From: Diphasiastrum complanatum
Taxonomy: Eukaryota; Streptophyta; Lycopodiopsida; Lycopodiales; Lycopodiaceae
Assembly (NCBI GenBank): GCA_029204225.1
Contig: CM055098.1
Location: 55,723,458-55,787,457 of the forward strand
Direction of reading: 5' to 3'
DNA length: 64,000 nt
Shown here: positions 1 to 12,399 of the stretch, in pieces
How the letters are laid out: each line of letters starts with the position of its first letter
How positions within the stretch are numbered: the stretch's first letter is position 1
Translations under genes and position numbers: made by a program
The notes under the pieces: generated by a model
The model's input: only the letters and a program-made list of their open reading frames with translations
What the model was told of the DNA's origin: nothing
The model's database searches: none

Positions 1-560
1 GCATATTGTTGAAAAAAAGTTATTGGATATCATCATAAACGTTATTGATCAACCTTACAATAGATCTACTAGTAAAATAATTCTTGCCACCAACGAATCA
101 TAGGTTGGAATTCTTTTTTTTTACATCAAACTAATCATTTGTGGTACTATGAGTACATTTCATATTTGATAGACTAGCTAGAATGAGCACTTTCATCAAA
201 GGTGATCATCTAGCACTACACAATAGATTAAGTAATCATAATAATGTTGAAGCCTAGATAAAATGAGAATGAGATATTTAGAGATCACAATCCAATAGTT
301 TACAATGGCCTTTGCTAAAAGTCAAATCTTTCAATCTAGTGAAAAAAAGCAAGAAGAGATGTCAGTCCTCATAGGAGATATTGTGACTGGCCAAAAGTTA
401 AAAGACTTTATCTTGTTACCAGTCACTTGCAGGGATTTGCTTTTCTTTGGAATGGTAAGATAGTTTAGAAGCATTTACCCCTTGTAGATTGTACTCTCAC
501 TTTACTTGGAAGGGCTAAGATATCCTATTCAAGTAGTAGTGAACTAGGTCAACTTAGGTG
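1..560 (+). repeat. Dispersed repeat, copy A
   Basis: This stretch aligns by eye over its full length, in the same orientation, with 20332-20895. Many blocks are identical, for example around 'gatagactagctagaatg' and the segment containing 'tgttgaagcctagataaaa'. It has scattered substitutions and small indels. It has no long open reading frame. It is probably the non-coding part of a transposon, cut by the left edge of the window. Copy B lies about 0.8 kb upstream of a TNP2 transposase relic, so a CACTA-family origin is possible but unproven. Confidence 0.75.
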
Positions 561-1400
561 TGAGAAATATGCAAAATATAGCTTGATTAAGGCCAAATTT
601 TTGTACATAATGTCATTATACACGTGTGGAGCATGTTCCCACTTGTGAGGCATAGGCATAAGTTAGCTTGTACATAATCTCAGGAGGCATAAGGCAAAAT
701 GTCAAGTTTTTCAAGTTAGAAGCAAATTCCTAGATTTTCAAGAGGCGCAATTTAATTGGATGGCCATAGATTTGTATGAGACTTTGGAGGAGCAAGTGAA
801 TGTGTTTTCCCACATGTGTGAAATAGGTCAGGTCAACAATCCAAGCCTCAAGCTTTTTGTATATACTCCAATTTGGACCTCATTTGGTAAGAACAATTTG
901 AAGAGATCTTAAGGATTTTGCATCAACAAGCTTGTGTATCTCTCTCTTTGCATGCATTTTGGGGATCCAATGCTTTAATAAGTGTTAGTACTTTGATCTA
1001 TGTTCTCTATCCATATAGCAGGCTATTTTTCACACGTGTGAAGCATATATGATCATTTACACTTTGCTTTAGATTACTCTTGCATTAAGGACACTTATAT
1101 CCATATTAAAATTTTGAGCCTCATCGGATCTAAGATTAGCATTATTGGCTGGTTTTTCTGATGGAAATGAAACTAAGGGAGGCTCATTATATCACTCATT
1201 CATGGCTAAGTTCTGAAGTGCTGAGCTATGTGGTGTCAATTCTTGGAGATTGTCATTTTTTGGTGAATATGTGGTCATTTTCTTATGTCAAGTAGATCTT
1301 GATGATGTACTTTTAGTTCCTTTCTAAGATTTATTATGGTGGTCTCTCATCTAATAGGGTAGAAAGGATCCTAAAGGTCGTTGTGTAGGGTGAGTACGGA
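561..1400. other. Unassigned AT-rich stretch with CACGTG-like palindromes
   Basis: No gene is visible. Palindromic words with an ACGTGT or CATGTG core occur near 620, 810 and 1030, each beside 'tgtgaag' or 'tgtggagc'. A similar phrase ('ggagcatgttcccac') recurs at 7731-7750. They may be regulatory words in an old LTR, but no LTR boundary can be fixed. Confidence 0.3.
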
Positions 1401-1410
1401 TAAGTTCCAC

Positions 1411-2100
1411 TCAAATCATGTCTCCAATACTTTGAACCACAAACTGGAAACTTTGATATAATGGATCTTGGATCGTTTGTCCCATCTCATAGCTAGGACA
1501 ATCTCCAGTTCGTATATTACAAATTTCACCACATTCCATTGTGCACTCTATACTGAATGTGAAACATCCATATAGACCAGTTGTATCCTTGTCTATTACT
1601 TCCATTTTGTGGAAAGTCTTAGACAGGTCTTTTAGTTGAACGTGATGTGATAGTTCTTGTGATCTCAAGGAAGATGAGGTCCTTGAGAGATTTGCCTCAT
1701 TGACAACTTCATTGCCTGAATTGGCTTTTATATTGCTCAATTGAAAATCAATATTGAAAGCAAAAATATTGTCCTCATAATTTTCTGCATCGTGTTCATT
1801 GTCCTCAGCTGATTTTCTGTGTCCTTGCATTGACATTGTGCTCGCATTTGGAATTGTCTTGCTTGATTCAAATCGGGAATTACATTTATGTTGCCGATCC
1901 TATGTACATTCCATAGCACTGCATAAATGTTGATTGGCCATCTCTCGTAAATTCAATGGGAAATCAAGAGTTAGTTGATCTATTTGCTGAACGGATTTTC
2001 CCATTATTGATAGTTGTACTTTTTCATCATATTCCACTTCCACTTCATTCACTGATGATGTTGATAAAGAATTATTTTTATCATCGTTTTGTACTTCCAA
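1411..2100 (-). pseudogene. Degenerate reading frames downstream of a gag relic
   Basis: Two minus-strand open stretches (141 codons at 1411-1836 and 66 codons at 1900-2100) lie in different frames, joined through a third. The protein is acidic and serine-rich and contains a short cysteine cluster (ECTMECGEICNIRTGDC). I recognise no domain. It lies downstream, in the same orientation, of the gag relic at 2784-4165 and may be its distal part with frameshifts. It could equally be unrelated. Confidence 0.25.
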
Positions 2101-2783
2101 TTGATCCTCTAATGATGTTGATGATGATCATCACAATCATTTGGCCTACCTTTTTTTTGGATTCCTAAATTGACAGTTTCTCCCAGTTGTACCTTAGGCG
2201 CTTTGTCCTGATCCTTCAGCTTTTGTGACTGCCCTATCATTTTGTTGATATTTAATATCCCGCGTATCTCCAAAGTGTGCTCTAGTGGTGTGAAGTATTA
2301 TGTCACAACTTCATGTTGACCCTTGTTTAGTTCATTTTCTATGGTGTGAGCATGTGATCTTATATCAGATAATGACATTATCCAAGTCTCCTGATATATG
2401 ACCTTAGATAAACAAGCCCTTATCTTAGGCTCTAAGCCTAAAACAAAGTGCATTGTAGCCTAATCTGGAGCTTGGACTTCTTTCACCCACTCCTTCATGC
2501 GTCTAAAGTCACCTTGCTCAACTGTGGAGTTCGGGTATTCACCTACGTATAAGAAGCCAGATGATTCACTAGTAGGACCAGTAGCAGATTTGGATGTCTC
2601 ATTCTCTTTCCATTTTTGGACTCTTAACTAGATGAATACTAGCATCGTCGATGCCTTGAATTCTCCTACCACACTCATCAGATGTAAAGGGGCAAAGACC
2701 TCTCCTTGTTTCTCCTTTCGCATTGGACATGTGAGATATGGGTGTTCGTACTCGCAGTCTTGGCATAGTGGCACAAAGTTACC

Positions 2784-4165
2784 TTATGGTTTGTTAGGGC
2801 ACTCGGCGATTCCATGGTTCTTTCCACATCTGTAGCACTTGATGGGAGCTCTAGATCCAGTACCTCTAAGCTGATTGGTGTAGATTGGCACTAAGTCACC
2901 GTTCTCTCCGTCTATGAAATGCACCAGAATAGATTCCGGTGCTTCCTCTCCAGGGTAGTAGAGTTCTTCGGTTACTTCAACCATGTTCAATTGCTAAGCA
3001 GCTGATTGCGGATTTCGTACTACTAAAACTTGGGTTCTGGGGGGAATGGGAGGTGGTTGGGTTAAGGCACTTTGACATTGCGCCAATGGGGCAAGATTGG
3101 TGCTGGTCGGCGGGCTGCTTGATTCCTGAGGTTATACCAACATTTGTTGGTATCGTGATTGCTCATATTGCAAATATGGAAATGCCAGACAAGTTGCTCT
3201 AACCTTTGTCTCAACTACGGGCACTCATTTCCAGTATAATTATTAGAGCAGTGTGGACACTAGGTGGATTCTCTCCTTGGATAGACATGGGTATGTCTTG
3301 CTTGCATGCCTTTCAGCTTCTGATCGATAGCCGTGGTAAGGTCGGTAGCGAGCTTTCTAATTTTCTTGTTGCTTTGTCGTTGTGCAACCTCTCTAAGGCG
3401 GATATAATGGTATCGGCTGGATGTAGAGGCGGAAGCATCATCATGTAGCTTGTCCTTATGTTTGGCTCTTCATTCTTTTTTGCGTCTTTGTTCTTGGTTA
3501 GAGTTACCAGAGTCCGAACTAGTGCTCTCACTATCGTCGACTCTTTTGATGGCATCGGCGCAGGCTGCTTGAAAAGACACATATTTGTCTCTTCACTTCA
3601 TTTGCTACCTGATTTCCTTGGATAATCCTGCCATGAACCATGTCAGGACACTATGGTCTGGGACTCTATCAGGGTCGCATCCACCACACAATCTTTGATC
3701 TGTTCAATATAATCTCACAGGGATTCATTATTTTTATCCATACAGATTCATCCAAGTTTCAAGAATGGATCGAAAAGATAGCGGGTGGTTTTAAAATGTG
3801 TGATGAACTCAGCCTGTAAGATGTTCCAATCATCTCATTCATTATGCTCAATATTGAAGTACCAATCTTTAGTGGTGTCAATTAGGCACAGATTGAAATA
3901 TCTTGATAGCTTTTGTGGGGCTGTCGTCTCTGTAGGCTCTACACGCCTGGGTGTAGATTTGTAGGAATCGTCGCACATCTCCCTTGCCATCAAACCTCGG
4001 AAGGTCGATTCTTAGGGAGTTTTCGGACTGCGTGGGCCACAAATTATCCATTGGGGATGGATCTACATCAATGCGTTCAGGTAACATTTTGATCGATACG
4101 TTGACAAATTCCTCAAGTTTAGGGAGATCCAGGGTGGATAACCTCCTACCGGATCTCAGATGCAT
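2784..4165 (-). pseudogene. Retrotransposon gag relic with zinc knuckles
   Basis: The first open stretch (3878-4165) starts MHLRSGRR and contains LPRFDGKGDVRRFLQ, both typical of plant Ty3/gypsy gag openings. Coding sense continues in broken frames. A cysteine/histidine motif near 3130-3170 reads CNMSNHDTNKC, and an in-frame TAG follows the motif NNYTGNECP near 3220. The last part (2784-2990) holds CYRCGKNHGIAEC, a CX2CX3HX4C knuckle one residue shorter than the usual CX2CX4HX4C. Gag packages element RNA and the knuckles bind nucleic acid. Frameshifts and stops show this copy is dead. No pol follows in a recognisable form. Confidence 0.6.
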
Positions 4166-4339
4166 ACAACAGAATGGAAAATCGGACTATTTTTGGTATT
4201 TTCACTTTTCGGTTGTTTTTTATCTTTTCCGTTTTCTCATTACAGGAGTTCCTGATTACAAAAGGGCCTTCTTAAAAGATACTTTTATTTATTTTTCTCT
4301 AATTTTTGCTTCCACTTGGATCAATCAAAAGACCCAAAA

Positions 4340-4640
4340 ATGAAATCTACGTAACGTAGCTCATTGGAACTAGCGAATTGGCTTGTAATTTTTTAATTTT
4401 TTAAATTGTCACCGAACAGCTCTTACGCATATGATTGGTTGGCTTGTGTTGCCCGTAGAGTACAATATTGCCCCGAATCAACTTTTTCAAGTTAAATTAC
4501 TTACCCAAAATGGTTACAAACTAGACCACAGTTACAAACTAGTTTATAATAGTAACAACATTGGTTGGATATTGTGATCGCAGTAATCTTGCATAGTTAC
4601 AGTTAGCGACAAAGTTTGAACTCTGTGTGTGTTGCGTGTG
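4340..4640. other. AT-rich spacer
   Basis: I see no gene or clear repeat between the gag relic and the GT/GA microsatellite. Confidence 0.4.
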
Positions 4641-4774
<134 letters not shown>

Positions 4775-5862
4775 ATGGCATCAAGGAGACCAAAATCCAC
4801 AATAGATTTTGTCATTCTTCACAATGAGAAAGACGAAACAAGAAATTGGATACCAAAAAAATACATCAAAAACACATGGATATTAATGCATCCATCATCA
4901 AAAGGAGCATTTAGAAAGAGAAAACGATCCAAGTTATGTTTCATGTACTACTGGAAAGCTAGGATTCTTGACTTTAGATCGCCAGGTAGATAATCCAATT
5001 CAAAGGTGTTAATTCAACATGTTTAATGTGTTCCGAGTTGAGTATTCAATCCGCCAATCCAAATGATCAGAAAAAATGCAATTTTAAGTACCTGAATCAT
5101 TGCGGTTTTATTTTAATGCAATTAATTCTATTCTTTTATGCAGAGTTACTTTTATTTAGCATACTGAATTTGGATATCTATTTGAAAACTCATATCTATT
5201 CTATTTATATCCAGCAAATATAAAGGAATGGGAGCCCACACAATCATCCAAATCTTCAAAAGAACCACAGTGGAATCTATTATTATGAATCACTTTACAT
5301 TCCAGATACACATGGAAAATTTGGAAACCTTGAGACCCTTCTACTTTCAAACTTGGATAGTGAAGAATGGATTACTCCTGACAACATTGTTTCAGAATCA
5401 TTTCGATGCAAGCTCTTTACTGATTTGATGAATTCTATGAAAATAAGTACTGGGTCCAAAAATGTCCGATTAAGTTGGTTTATTTCTTTGAATGTATTTG
5501 TTGATTTTTTTTCGATTGCAAATGTGCATAGAACACCAACAATATTTGTTTGTAAAAATTTGTTGGATGATACATTGTCAGAACTTATGGACAACCTTAA
5601 TTTTAACTATCAAAGATGGAAAAAGAGTGGTACAACATGGATACTATTAGATCAAGCCATGGAACAAGATGGACACAGTAATAGAAAGCAAATTAACATT
5701 ACATACAATGACAAACTTATTACTACTGTTGAAGTTGAAGAAGACTGGAGCCTTCACTATATCCGAACAGAGCTTGTCTTATTACAATACGAGCTTCTTG
5801 AATACTTTAGGTTCATTGTTCATGAGAAATTGGGAAGTTTTTTAATATTTAATTTTATTTGA
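4775..5862 (+). CDS. Unidentified candidate gene, at least two exons
   Basis: An open frame of about 70 codons starts at the ATG at 4775, right after the GA tract. It is basic and tryptophan-rich (KKYIKNTWILMHPSSKGAF). It stops just after a possible GT donor (CCAG|gtaga) near 4985. A second open stretch runs from about 5222 to 5862, containing DSEEWITPDNIVSESF and ending in a hydrophobic tail. AT-rich, intron-like sequence lies between them. The simplest donor/acceptor pair does not keep the frame, so the exon junction is unsolved. I recognise no family. It could be a real lineage-specific gene or a captured fragment. RNA reads would decide. Confidence 0.3.
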
Positions 5863-6660
5863 TGCAATAATTTGTCAGCACAATACAAAGTTATGTTTTA
5901 TGCAGTATTTAATAAAACATTTTTTTCTTTTGCACGTACGGAAAAGACAAGAACAATTTACAAAATGCAAAGATCTAGATACGATAATCAAGGTGATAGA
6001 AGAGCCATGATATGCAAGAGCAAGCACACGAGATCGTGAAAATAAATTTACTGTGTTAAAGCTTTTTATATCAATAAAAATGAGCCCTGAACATTTGGGC
6101 TTTTTTTTTATAAACTATGCTTCATTCTGAAGATTTGACTACTTTTTCTTGTGGCCGTGCTGACTTCCTCTCTTTCTTTGGTCTGTGATCTATCGGCTTG
6201 ATCTCTTCTTTAACAATAGATATCTCACTATAAAATGCAACACCTTTGTGATCCATAAAAGTGACATCAGGAGAAAAGGCTCCTAAAAGCATGGACAAGT
6301 GGCATTATATTATTTGATGACCTCTGACACGTTAGTGACTATCATCATTAGGATTCTAACACGTGTCAAAAACTGAGTGAATTGTCAACTAATAGGCACA
6401 TGCTATGTGTCCAAATATTGAATATGTGCGTACGCTTTTAATTCATGCCTCTCATTGTGCCAAAATGCACGCTCAACCGATATGAGTATGTATATGTAAA
6501 CCATTGTTCCAAAATATAGTTCAAAAAAATTATTGTTAAAAACAAAACTATAAATATGAGACACCTTCCTCATTTTCACAACTCTAGTTTTGCTTTATGT
6601 GAATTAGTTGTTTTTCTTACCAGTTTTAGACCACTGTTTTACTAGGTTTACTATTCCACA
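5863..6660. other. Intergenic spacer
   Basis: No gene is seen. A five-base stem (AGCCC/GGGCT) with a T-run lies at 6083-6109. Near 6300-6420 are several ACGTGT/ACACGT words. Nothing else is supportable. Confidence 0.4.
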
Positions 6661-6666
6661 CTGTTA

Positions 6667-7698
6667 TGGAGAACGCTAGGACTGAGGTTTCAAGACTTCT
6701 ATGTGGTACAGAGTTCGAACATAGATAGGATCTTTCCCATCTTCTGTGCCACAATAGATACACTAGCTACGGCTAGAGCTAACATAGAAAGTGTGTCATT
6801 TGCCATGGATTATATATATACAACACTTTTCCCGTATAGTATAAGAGTTTCTGATTCAGATATTGCATGGATTCCATACAACTTACTAACATACATATGA
6901 AAAGGTGATAGACCATTTGTAGCTAGACTCAATAGATTTTTTAATAATCTGTCGAGAAATCACTATAGAATTTTGACTGTTGAGAAGCAGATAGGGACAA
7001 TTTGTTGAACATAGGTTCAAAGATCATTTCAGGTGAGATGGTCTTTGTATTCTTGCTTTCTGAACATACAACTGTTCCAATGTCTATTGACTCACAGGAG
7101 GCCATTCTATGCTATGAAATGAACGATGTTGAAGAGGAGCAACCAATAAATGAAGAAGAATAAAGAGCACTCTCCTTGTAGCAATTCTCTGAGTCATATC
7201 CAGAAACCAGTGAGGCAAACGAGACATTGCTGCAAATCAGGAGCCTCTCTCCAATCATCATCAATGGCAGAGAGTACATTTTTTTTCATGATCTACAACA
7301 TATTCTCCATCTGTGAGAGGATGAACTCGTAAGTGCTCTAATGAAATTGCAGAATGGAGCCAATACCTACGATCACACAGGGATTGCTGATACATTCCAT
7401 AAATTGTGTATGAAAAATGAGGATGCCACATGCGAAATGGCATTGGCAAGAATCTTGACAGAGCTTCGAAATGTCGGCCCCCCTGACTCACCATGAGCCA
7501 CAAGAGTACAATTTCACTCAACTAGAGGGGAAACAAGGAAGCGTTAACCTGAGTGACACTGCAGAAGCCAATGAGAGGACAAAGGACGCCATTGAAATCG
7601 ATGCTTATGCAACTAGAGCAAAGGGAGCGAGAAAAGCCAGAGAGAGTGACTCCAAGGATGCTTCCTTGGTGCACTACATTGGACACTTCCCAGAGTAG
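6667..7698 (+). pseudogene. Decayed coding relic, probably retroelement
   Basis: Starting at an ATG near 6667, coding-like sense runs through several stops and frame changes. The clearest part lies around 7330-7490 and reads LMKLQNGANTYDHTGIADTF and then ALARILTELRN. After that an open frame at 7471-7698 continues in another phase. No zinc knuckle, protease or RT motif is visible. The position just before an LTR-like stretch suggests a retroelement origin. This is inference. Confidence 0.25.
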
Positions 7699-7743
7699 TA
7701 CATCTACTGCATTAGCAAAAAGTATAGTCCGGAGCATGTTCCC

Positions 7744-8560
7744 ACGCGTGGAGAGTAGTCATAGTCACTTTAGTTCATTCATGATAAGTTTGATTAGTTA
7801 ATAGGCCTTAATCTTGAGGTTTGGGGGTCCTCTACAAAAACCACTCCTTGTACACTTGTAGTTATGTGATTAGGCCAAATTTAGACTTGGATTAGATCAT
7901 GATAGTGTAGGTTGCTTACACTTGGCTTGATGGTAGAGGATTAGTGACATAGCACCTCTTGCTCTCATTTGCTAATATGGACCAATCATGAAGTGAGATG
8001 CACCAAAATGGCCCAATCATTGTAAGAGGTGGCATATAGGTGGTCCAATCATAATAAGAGGTGATGTCTTAAAGGTCCAATCATGTTCATGTTTCACCAT
8101 TGTCTACTCTCTTGGATCTAGAGCTACTATGAGAGAGTGAGAGAGAGCTCATTCTACATTGAGTTTTTGGAGAGATCTTGATTCTACACAGAATTTTTCA
8201 TATATTCTCTCTTTACCCGAGAGCTACATCATGTCTTCTCTCTCTAACCGAGAGCAAACCACTTTTGTACTTAGTTTTTTTCATCACAAGTTGACTCTGA
8301 ATGTGTTTGATGGATGGTGAATGATTCATGCGTGTTTAAGTGCTATTGCCAAAGATTTTTCAAGCTAGTTTGCTTGTATCTTGTTGATGATAGATCTATG
8401 TGCAATCACACACACCTTAGGAGATCATTCACATTGTTTGGGTTGTCCCCAAACGTGTGAAAAAAAGTACACATGTTGTACATGTGTTGCACTCTCTGTG
8501 AACGAGGATGGATTTGAGTTGTGGTGTAAATTAGAGCCCATGTAGCACAACTATATTCTT
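7744..8560 (+). promoter_or_regulatory. LTR-like promoter region with four CCAATCAT boxes
   Basis: Four copies of CCAATCAT lie between about 7981 and 8090, about 30-37 bp apart. Two of them sit in near-identical units followed by 'taagaggtg'. Downstream is a CT/GA-rich leader. CCAAT clusters of this type are common in LTR U3 regions. No partner LTR or clear TG...CA ends were found, so the LTR label is tentative. The four-fold repeat itself is plain in the sequence. Confidence 0.35.
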
Positions 8561-8734
8561 ATACAATAAGTTTAATTAGGTTGGGATAATATGCATATGT
8601 ATGTCCATTAATGCGGTAGCGTTTAGAAATTCTGACGGTTAAGGCTCACTAAAAAATATAGCGGCAGACAAACAATGAATTGAATGAACAGCGTTCAGGA
8701 TTTGTAGTGAAATTTAAGGGAACGGCAAGAAATC

Positions 8735-8765
8735 CACAAGGAACTTCTGATCAGTTCCTATATAG
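8735..8765 (+). repeat. Left terminal inverted repeat
   Basis: These 31 bp match the reverse complement of 17448-17478 exactly. Internally the sequence is itself partly palindromic around GATC. Confidence 0.85.
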
Positions 8766-8985
8766 GAAAAAAAAAGAGTTTTCTATGTAATTTCTTTAAA
8801 TGAAATACACATAACTAGGAACTGTGCACACTAGGAAAAATGAAACAGTTCCTAGATTGACAATATAGGAAAACTCTTCCTATATAGGAAATTTTTGACC
8901 AAGAATTTCCTAGAATAAGTCTTTTCCTATATAAGAAATTATTGACCAAAAAGAATGAGTTTTCCTATATAGGTAAATAGCTTCC
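8755..8985. repeat. Left subterminal repeat cluster
   Basis: At least six variants of CCTATATAGGAAA or CTAGGAA occur in both orientations. In CACTA elements such arrays bind the element's own DNA-binding protein. That role is inferred here. Confidence 0.7.
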
Positions 8986-8987
8986 TC

Positions 8988-9179
8988 TTATTTACATGAA
9001 AATTTGGAGCATCTAGCTAGATCAGCAGCAGGTCTGACAATATTTGTAGCGGCCAGGTGGTTAGCACTCCCGCCATAGCAGAATTTAATAGCTAGCTCGA
9101 AAATCTCAGGACCCCCTGGTAAGTCATTCAGCTGTATTCGAACTAAATCTCCATGAAGAGGCTGTCTATATGCATGCAC
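8988..9179 (-). pseudogene. NPH3/RPT2-type BTB protein fragment
   Basis: The minus-strand frame contains LNDLPGGPEIFELAIKFCYG, a hallmark of the plant NPH3/RPT2-like family (phototropin-signalling BTB adaptors for CUL3 ubiquitin ligases). It continues LAATNIVRPAADLARC, which corresponds to the family's '(L)TATN...LRCAAEYL' segment. Coding resemblance stops there and runs into the element's subterminal repeats at about 8985. Only about 60 residues of a usually 500-700-residue protein are present, and no flanking exon could be recognised up to 9700. It lies just inside the left end of the 8735-17478 element, so it is best read as a captured gene fragment. Expression is unknown. Confidence 0.7.
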
Positions 9180-10479
9180 CTAATTCAGAGCTTTATAGTA
9201 GCCCGAGGGTAAAACAAACATAAGGGCTTCATGTTGTCTTGAATAAACAAATCATGATGTTGCATATGGATGCTATTGCAAAGAATCTTAGGGAAACCGA
9301 GAATGACATGACAAATAGTGGCTTCTCCGTATAACAGAAGATACATTGGTCTCTGAATTGGGGATTAGCAACTCTTCTGTTGAGATTCTCCTGTAAGACA
9401 AAATAAAGACCGGAGTTGCCCAAGAACTGATCGTGAATGAGCTTGACTTTAAAACATCATCAGTTGGCTGGATAGAGGAGAATCGTTAACCAGTTTGGCC
9501 TCTGAACTTTGAAGTCATTCTCTGTTATCTTGTCGATTGTACTTTTCCTACATCCTGCGGTACAATATCAGAAGCATCTTCACTTCTACTGCTTTGATTT
9601 CTACCATTGCTACTACATAACGTTGAGAATAACCACTTACTGTCCTCGATTCGTCATGGACACGAATCTGTAAAAATATCTACAAGCTTGTTGTTATCAC
9701 ATAAGTCACTCTTTCAAGTAAAAGGTCAAGACAATTTTCAGCCAGGAGACATGTCAGAGATCTGATTGAGACTACAGTTGGTGGGAAGCTAACACTTCGA
9801 ATCTGCGCAACAAACAGAATTCAAAATGTAAGTACAAAAGCTCTACTATGTTCATACACAAATCCATCGAAGTTGGAGCAACCTGGACCGCCATTGAGCC
9901 AGAGTACAAGTGGATCAGAGACTGGATCATTTTGCGAAGTCACAAAATAGTACTAGAGGCTCCAACCATGCTCTTCATTCATAGTAACGTACCTGCCATG
10001 TGCATTACTTGCGCTGTTTAATTTCTCAGTGGGGCATCAAAGAGTACTCTACTTTAAAACACATGTTATTATAAGCGGATTGTGGGAATTGTGCGAGGTT
10101 CATAGCATAGCGTCAGTCTCTTGACTTGGTCAGACTAACTGCTGGTGTCTCTACAGATAGACATCCAGTTTATTGATTGAGATTGTTTCGTATTTGATAA
10201 TGGCATCAGCAGCTATTTTTACTGATGCGTTCAAGAAGAATTGCACAATGCATGACTTTTAAAGCTAGCAGTTCAATCCCTTAGTCAGATTATGCAGAGA
10301 GACTTGCGGTACTGAGACGATGAAAAGTTAAAGTTTCATTTATTATAAGGGAGATAGCTCCAACATTTATAGACGCACTCAAAAGACAGGCAGATGAAAA
10401 TTGCATCATGAAAGACATTGCAGTTTCCGCTGCGAAACATATACATTTCCTCGCCATCGGTCAAACCTCAAATTCTCAT

Positions 10480-10720
10480 TATAATTCAATTCCAACTCTC
10501 AGAGATCCAACTTCAAAATCACAGCGAATTAATAGTCGATTTATCAAATTTATATATTACAAAAACAAAAGGATGCAAAAACATGTCTCAATTCAATTCT
10601 TACAGATTCAACTAAAAAAATACCGCAATCGACGATGACTTACACATATAAACAAAAGATTGCAAAAAATTTATCTCAATTCCAAGTCTCACAGATTGGA
10701 CTCAAAACATACAAAAACTC
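10480..10720. repeat. Degenerate tandem repeats, about 90-100 bp period
   Basis: Three loosely similar units each carry 'caattc(c/t)...tcacagatt...actcaaaa', near 10485, 10588 and 10673. They lie within the large CACAA element and have no coding meaning that I can see. Confidence 0.4.
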
Positions 10721-11067
10721 TATCGTAAAACAGGTATCTATCTATCAGATTGTGAATTTGGACTACAAACCCGGCACAATGAAATGATGCAAATTTTCTG
10801 AAAAATCCTGGCAACGAGGCACCCTGAGGTCCTTGCGCATATATTTAAGTATCTTGAGCATTTTGCAGATCAGACCACCATAACGCAGCATACATCTCTG
10901 AAAGGATGTGCAAATGCGCAAGTTGTATTAAATTGTCTGAATACAAAATATAACTCAACACAAACCATAATGATTCACATACATGTTGCTAATCGAAGGA
11001 CTCACTAGAGCCTATATGAATCTCAAGCACTATTTGAATTCTATCAGAAATCAATAATGTATATGAA

Positions 11068-11430
11068 TTGTTGGGAGCCGTACAGCTAATTCAGTAGAGA
11101 ATTTTTTACAATTCATGAAACTTTACAGAAAGCAGAATCACACACAATTTGCTTGGAGACCTAGGCCCTAGATCAGCTTTCACCTACAGCTGTTCAACAG
11201 AGAATATAAATTTCATGCTATATTTCAACTAAACAGAAATACATACAATCAATTCAGAGGCCTTCAACAGATCAAAAGAATTTCATGTAAAACATACGAT
11301 CTGCTGGGAGCTATGCAGCTGTTTAGCAGAGAATGTAGAAATTTCATGCAAATTATACTAATTGAGCCGAAATCAGAATTACAAAATAGCCTGCTCAAAG
11401 GCCCACAGCCGTTCATCAGATAGCATAAGA
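11068..11430. repeat. Degenerate tandem repeats, about 95-130 bp spacing
   Basis: Four units share 'acagctgttcaacagagaat'-like cores, at about 11088, 11185, 11314 and 11407. Two are preceded by 'ctgggagc'. They are strongly diverged and inside the large CACAA element. Confidence 0.45.
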
Positions 11431-12399
11431 ATTCTAACAAAGTACTGCGCACACAGTCCTTACATGATAGAATTTATCTGCAATACTGATAGTCTATATT
11501 TATTGTCATTTCATCATTCTTCCAGTCTATGAATAAAAAAGACTGATTGCAAGGTTTGCAATGGGGAGAGGGACTATGGGGAGTTACTACAAGCTCTTTT
11601 CTGGGACATGCTGAAAGATAAGAAACAAAAGCGCAAAGACGAACGAACCGTGCTCAGAACAAATGAATCCTCCTTATTCACTGTCACCACCAGATCACAT
11701 GCCATTGAAATGTGCATGTTGATAAGCACAATAGTGAAGACAAAGAACTAAACAAGCTTGATAGGTGCATACCATCCCGAGATTCCCATTCTGCAATATG
11801 AAAATGATCTTTTCTTATCAGGTGAAATTAGAAACTGACCTGGTTGTGTTTAAGCAAAGAAAAAAACATGGTACGTCTGTTGCCACAGTAGTTAAATAAG
11901 CATGGTACGTATGTTGCCAAAGCAGTTTTCAAATTCAAAGGAGGGTTTTAAACTGATTGGTTTTCATAATAGGAAATGATACACCCTGAACAGCGTTCCA
12001 TCATCAGACACCATGAGGATTTTCGTCAACAGCCAAAGGAAGATCTATTATCAGATGACAAAATGTTCTTGAATTACTCCCATGACCGACCGAAGTAAAT
12101 CACATGAACCTAGTCAATTTCTGCTGCAAGTCTAGGCTTATCATCTCCTTTTAAGCCTGCAAATCATAAATGGCAATTTGTTAGGAAGTGTACCAGCCTC
12201 ATTGGCTAATATCATAAGGCTTGCTTGGTATTTTAGATGTGATTCTACTGGCTGTAAAGTCCCTTTCCATCAGCTGACAGTTTCTGGAGGAATGTGTTAA
12301 GAAATAACTGGAGGTAAAATATTATGGAGGTCAGTGCAGCAAATCTGCCAATGACTGAAAGCTTTGACACCATATTATCTTCACAGAGAAATCAGCTTC

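Noticed and set aside
6083-6109. Bacterial-type rho-independent terminator (AGCCC hairpin plus T-run)
   Set aside because: The stem is only five bases and the context is plant nuclear DNA. It is likely chance, although a Pol III stop cannot be excluded.
9041-9080. tRNA-like 'gtggttagcactcccgcc'
   Set aside because: It lies within the NPH3-coding sense, and no cloverleaf with matching acceptor and T arms could be drawn.
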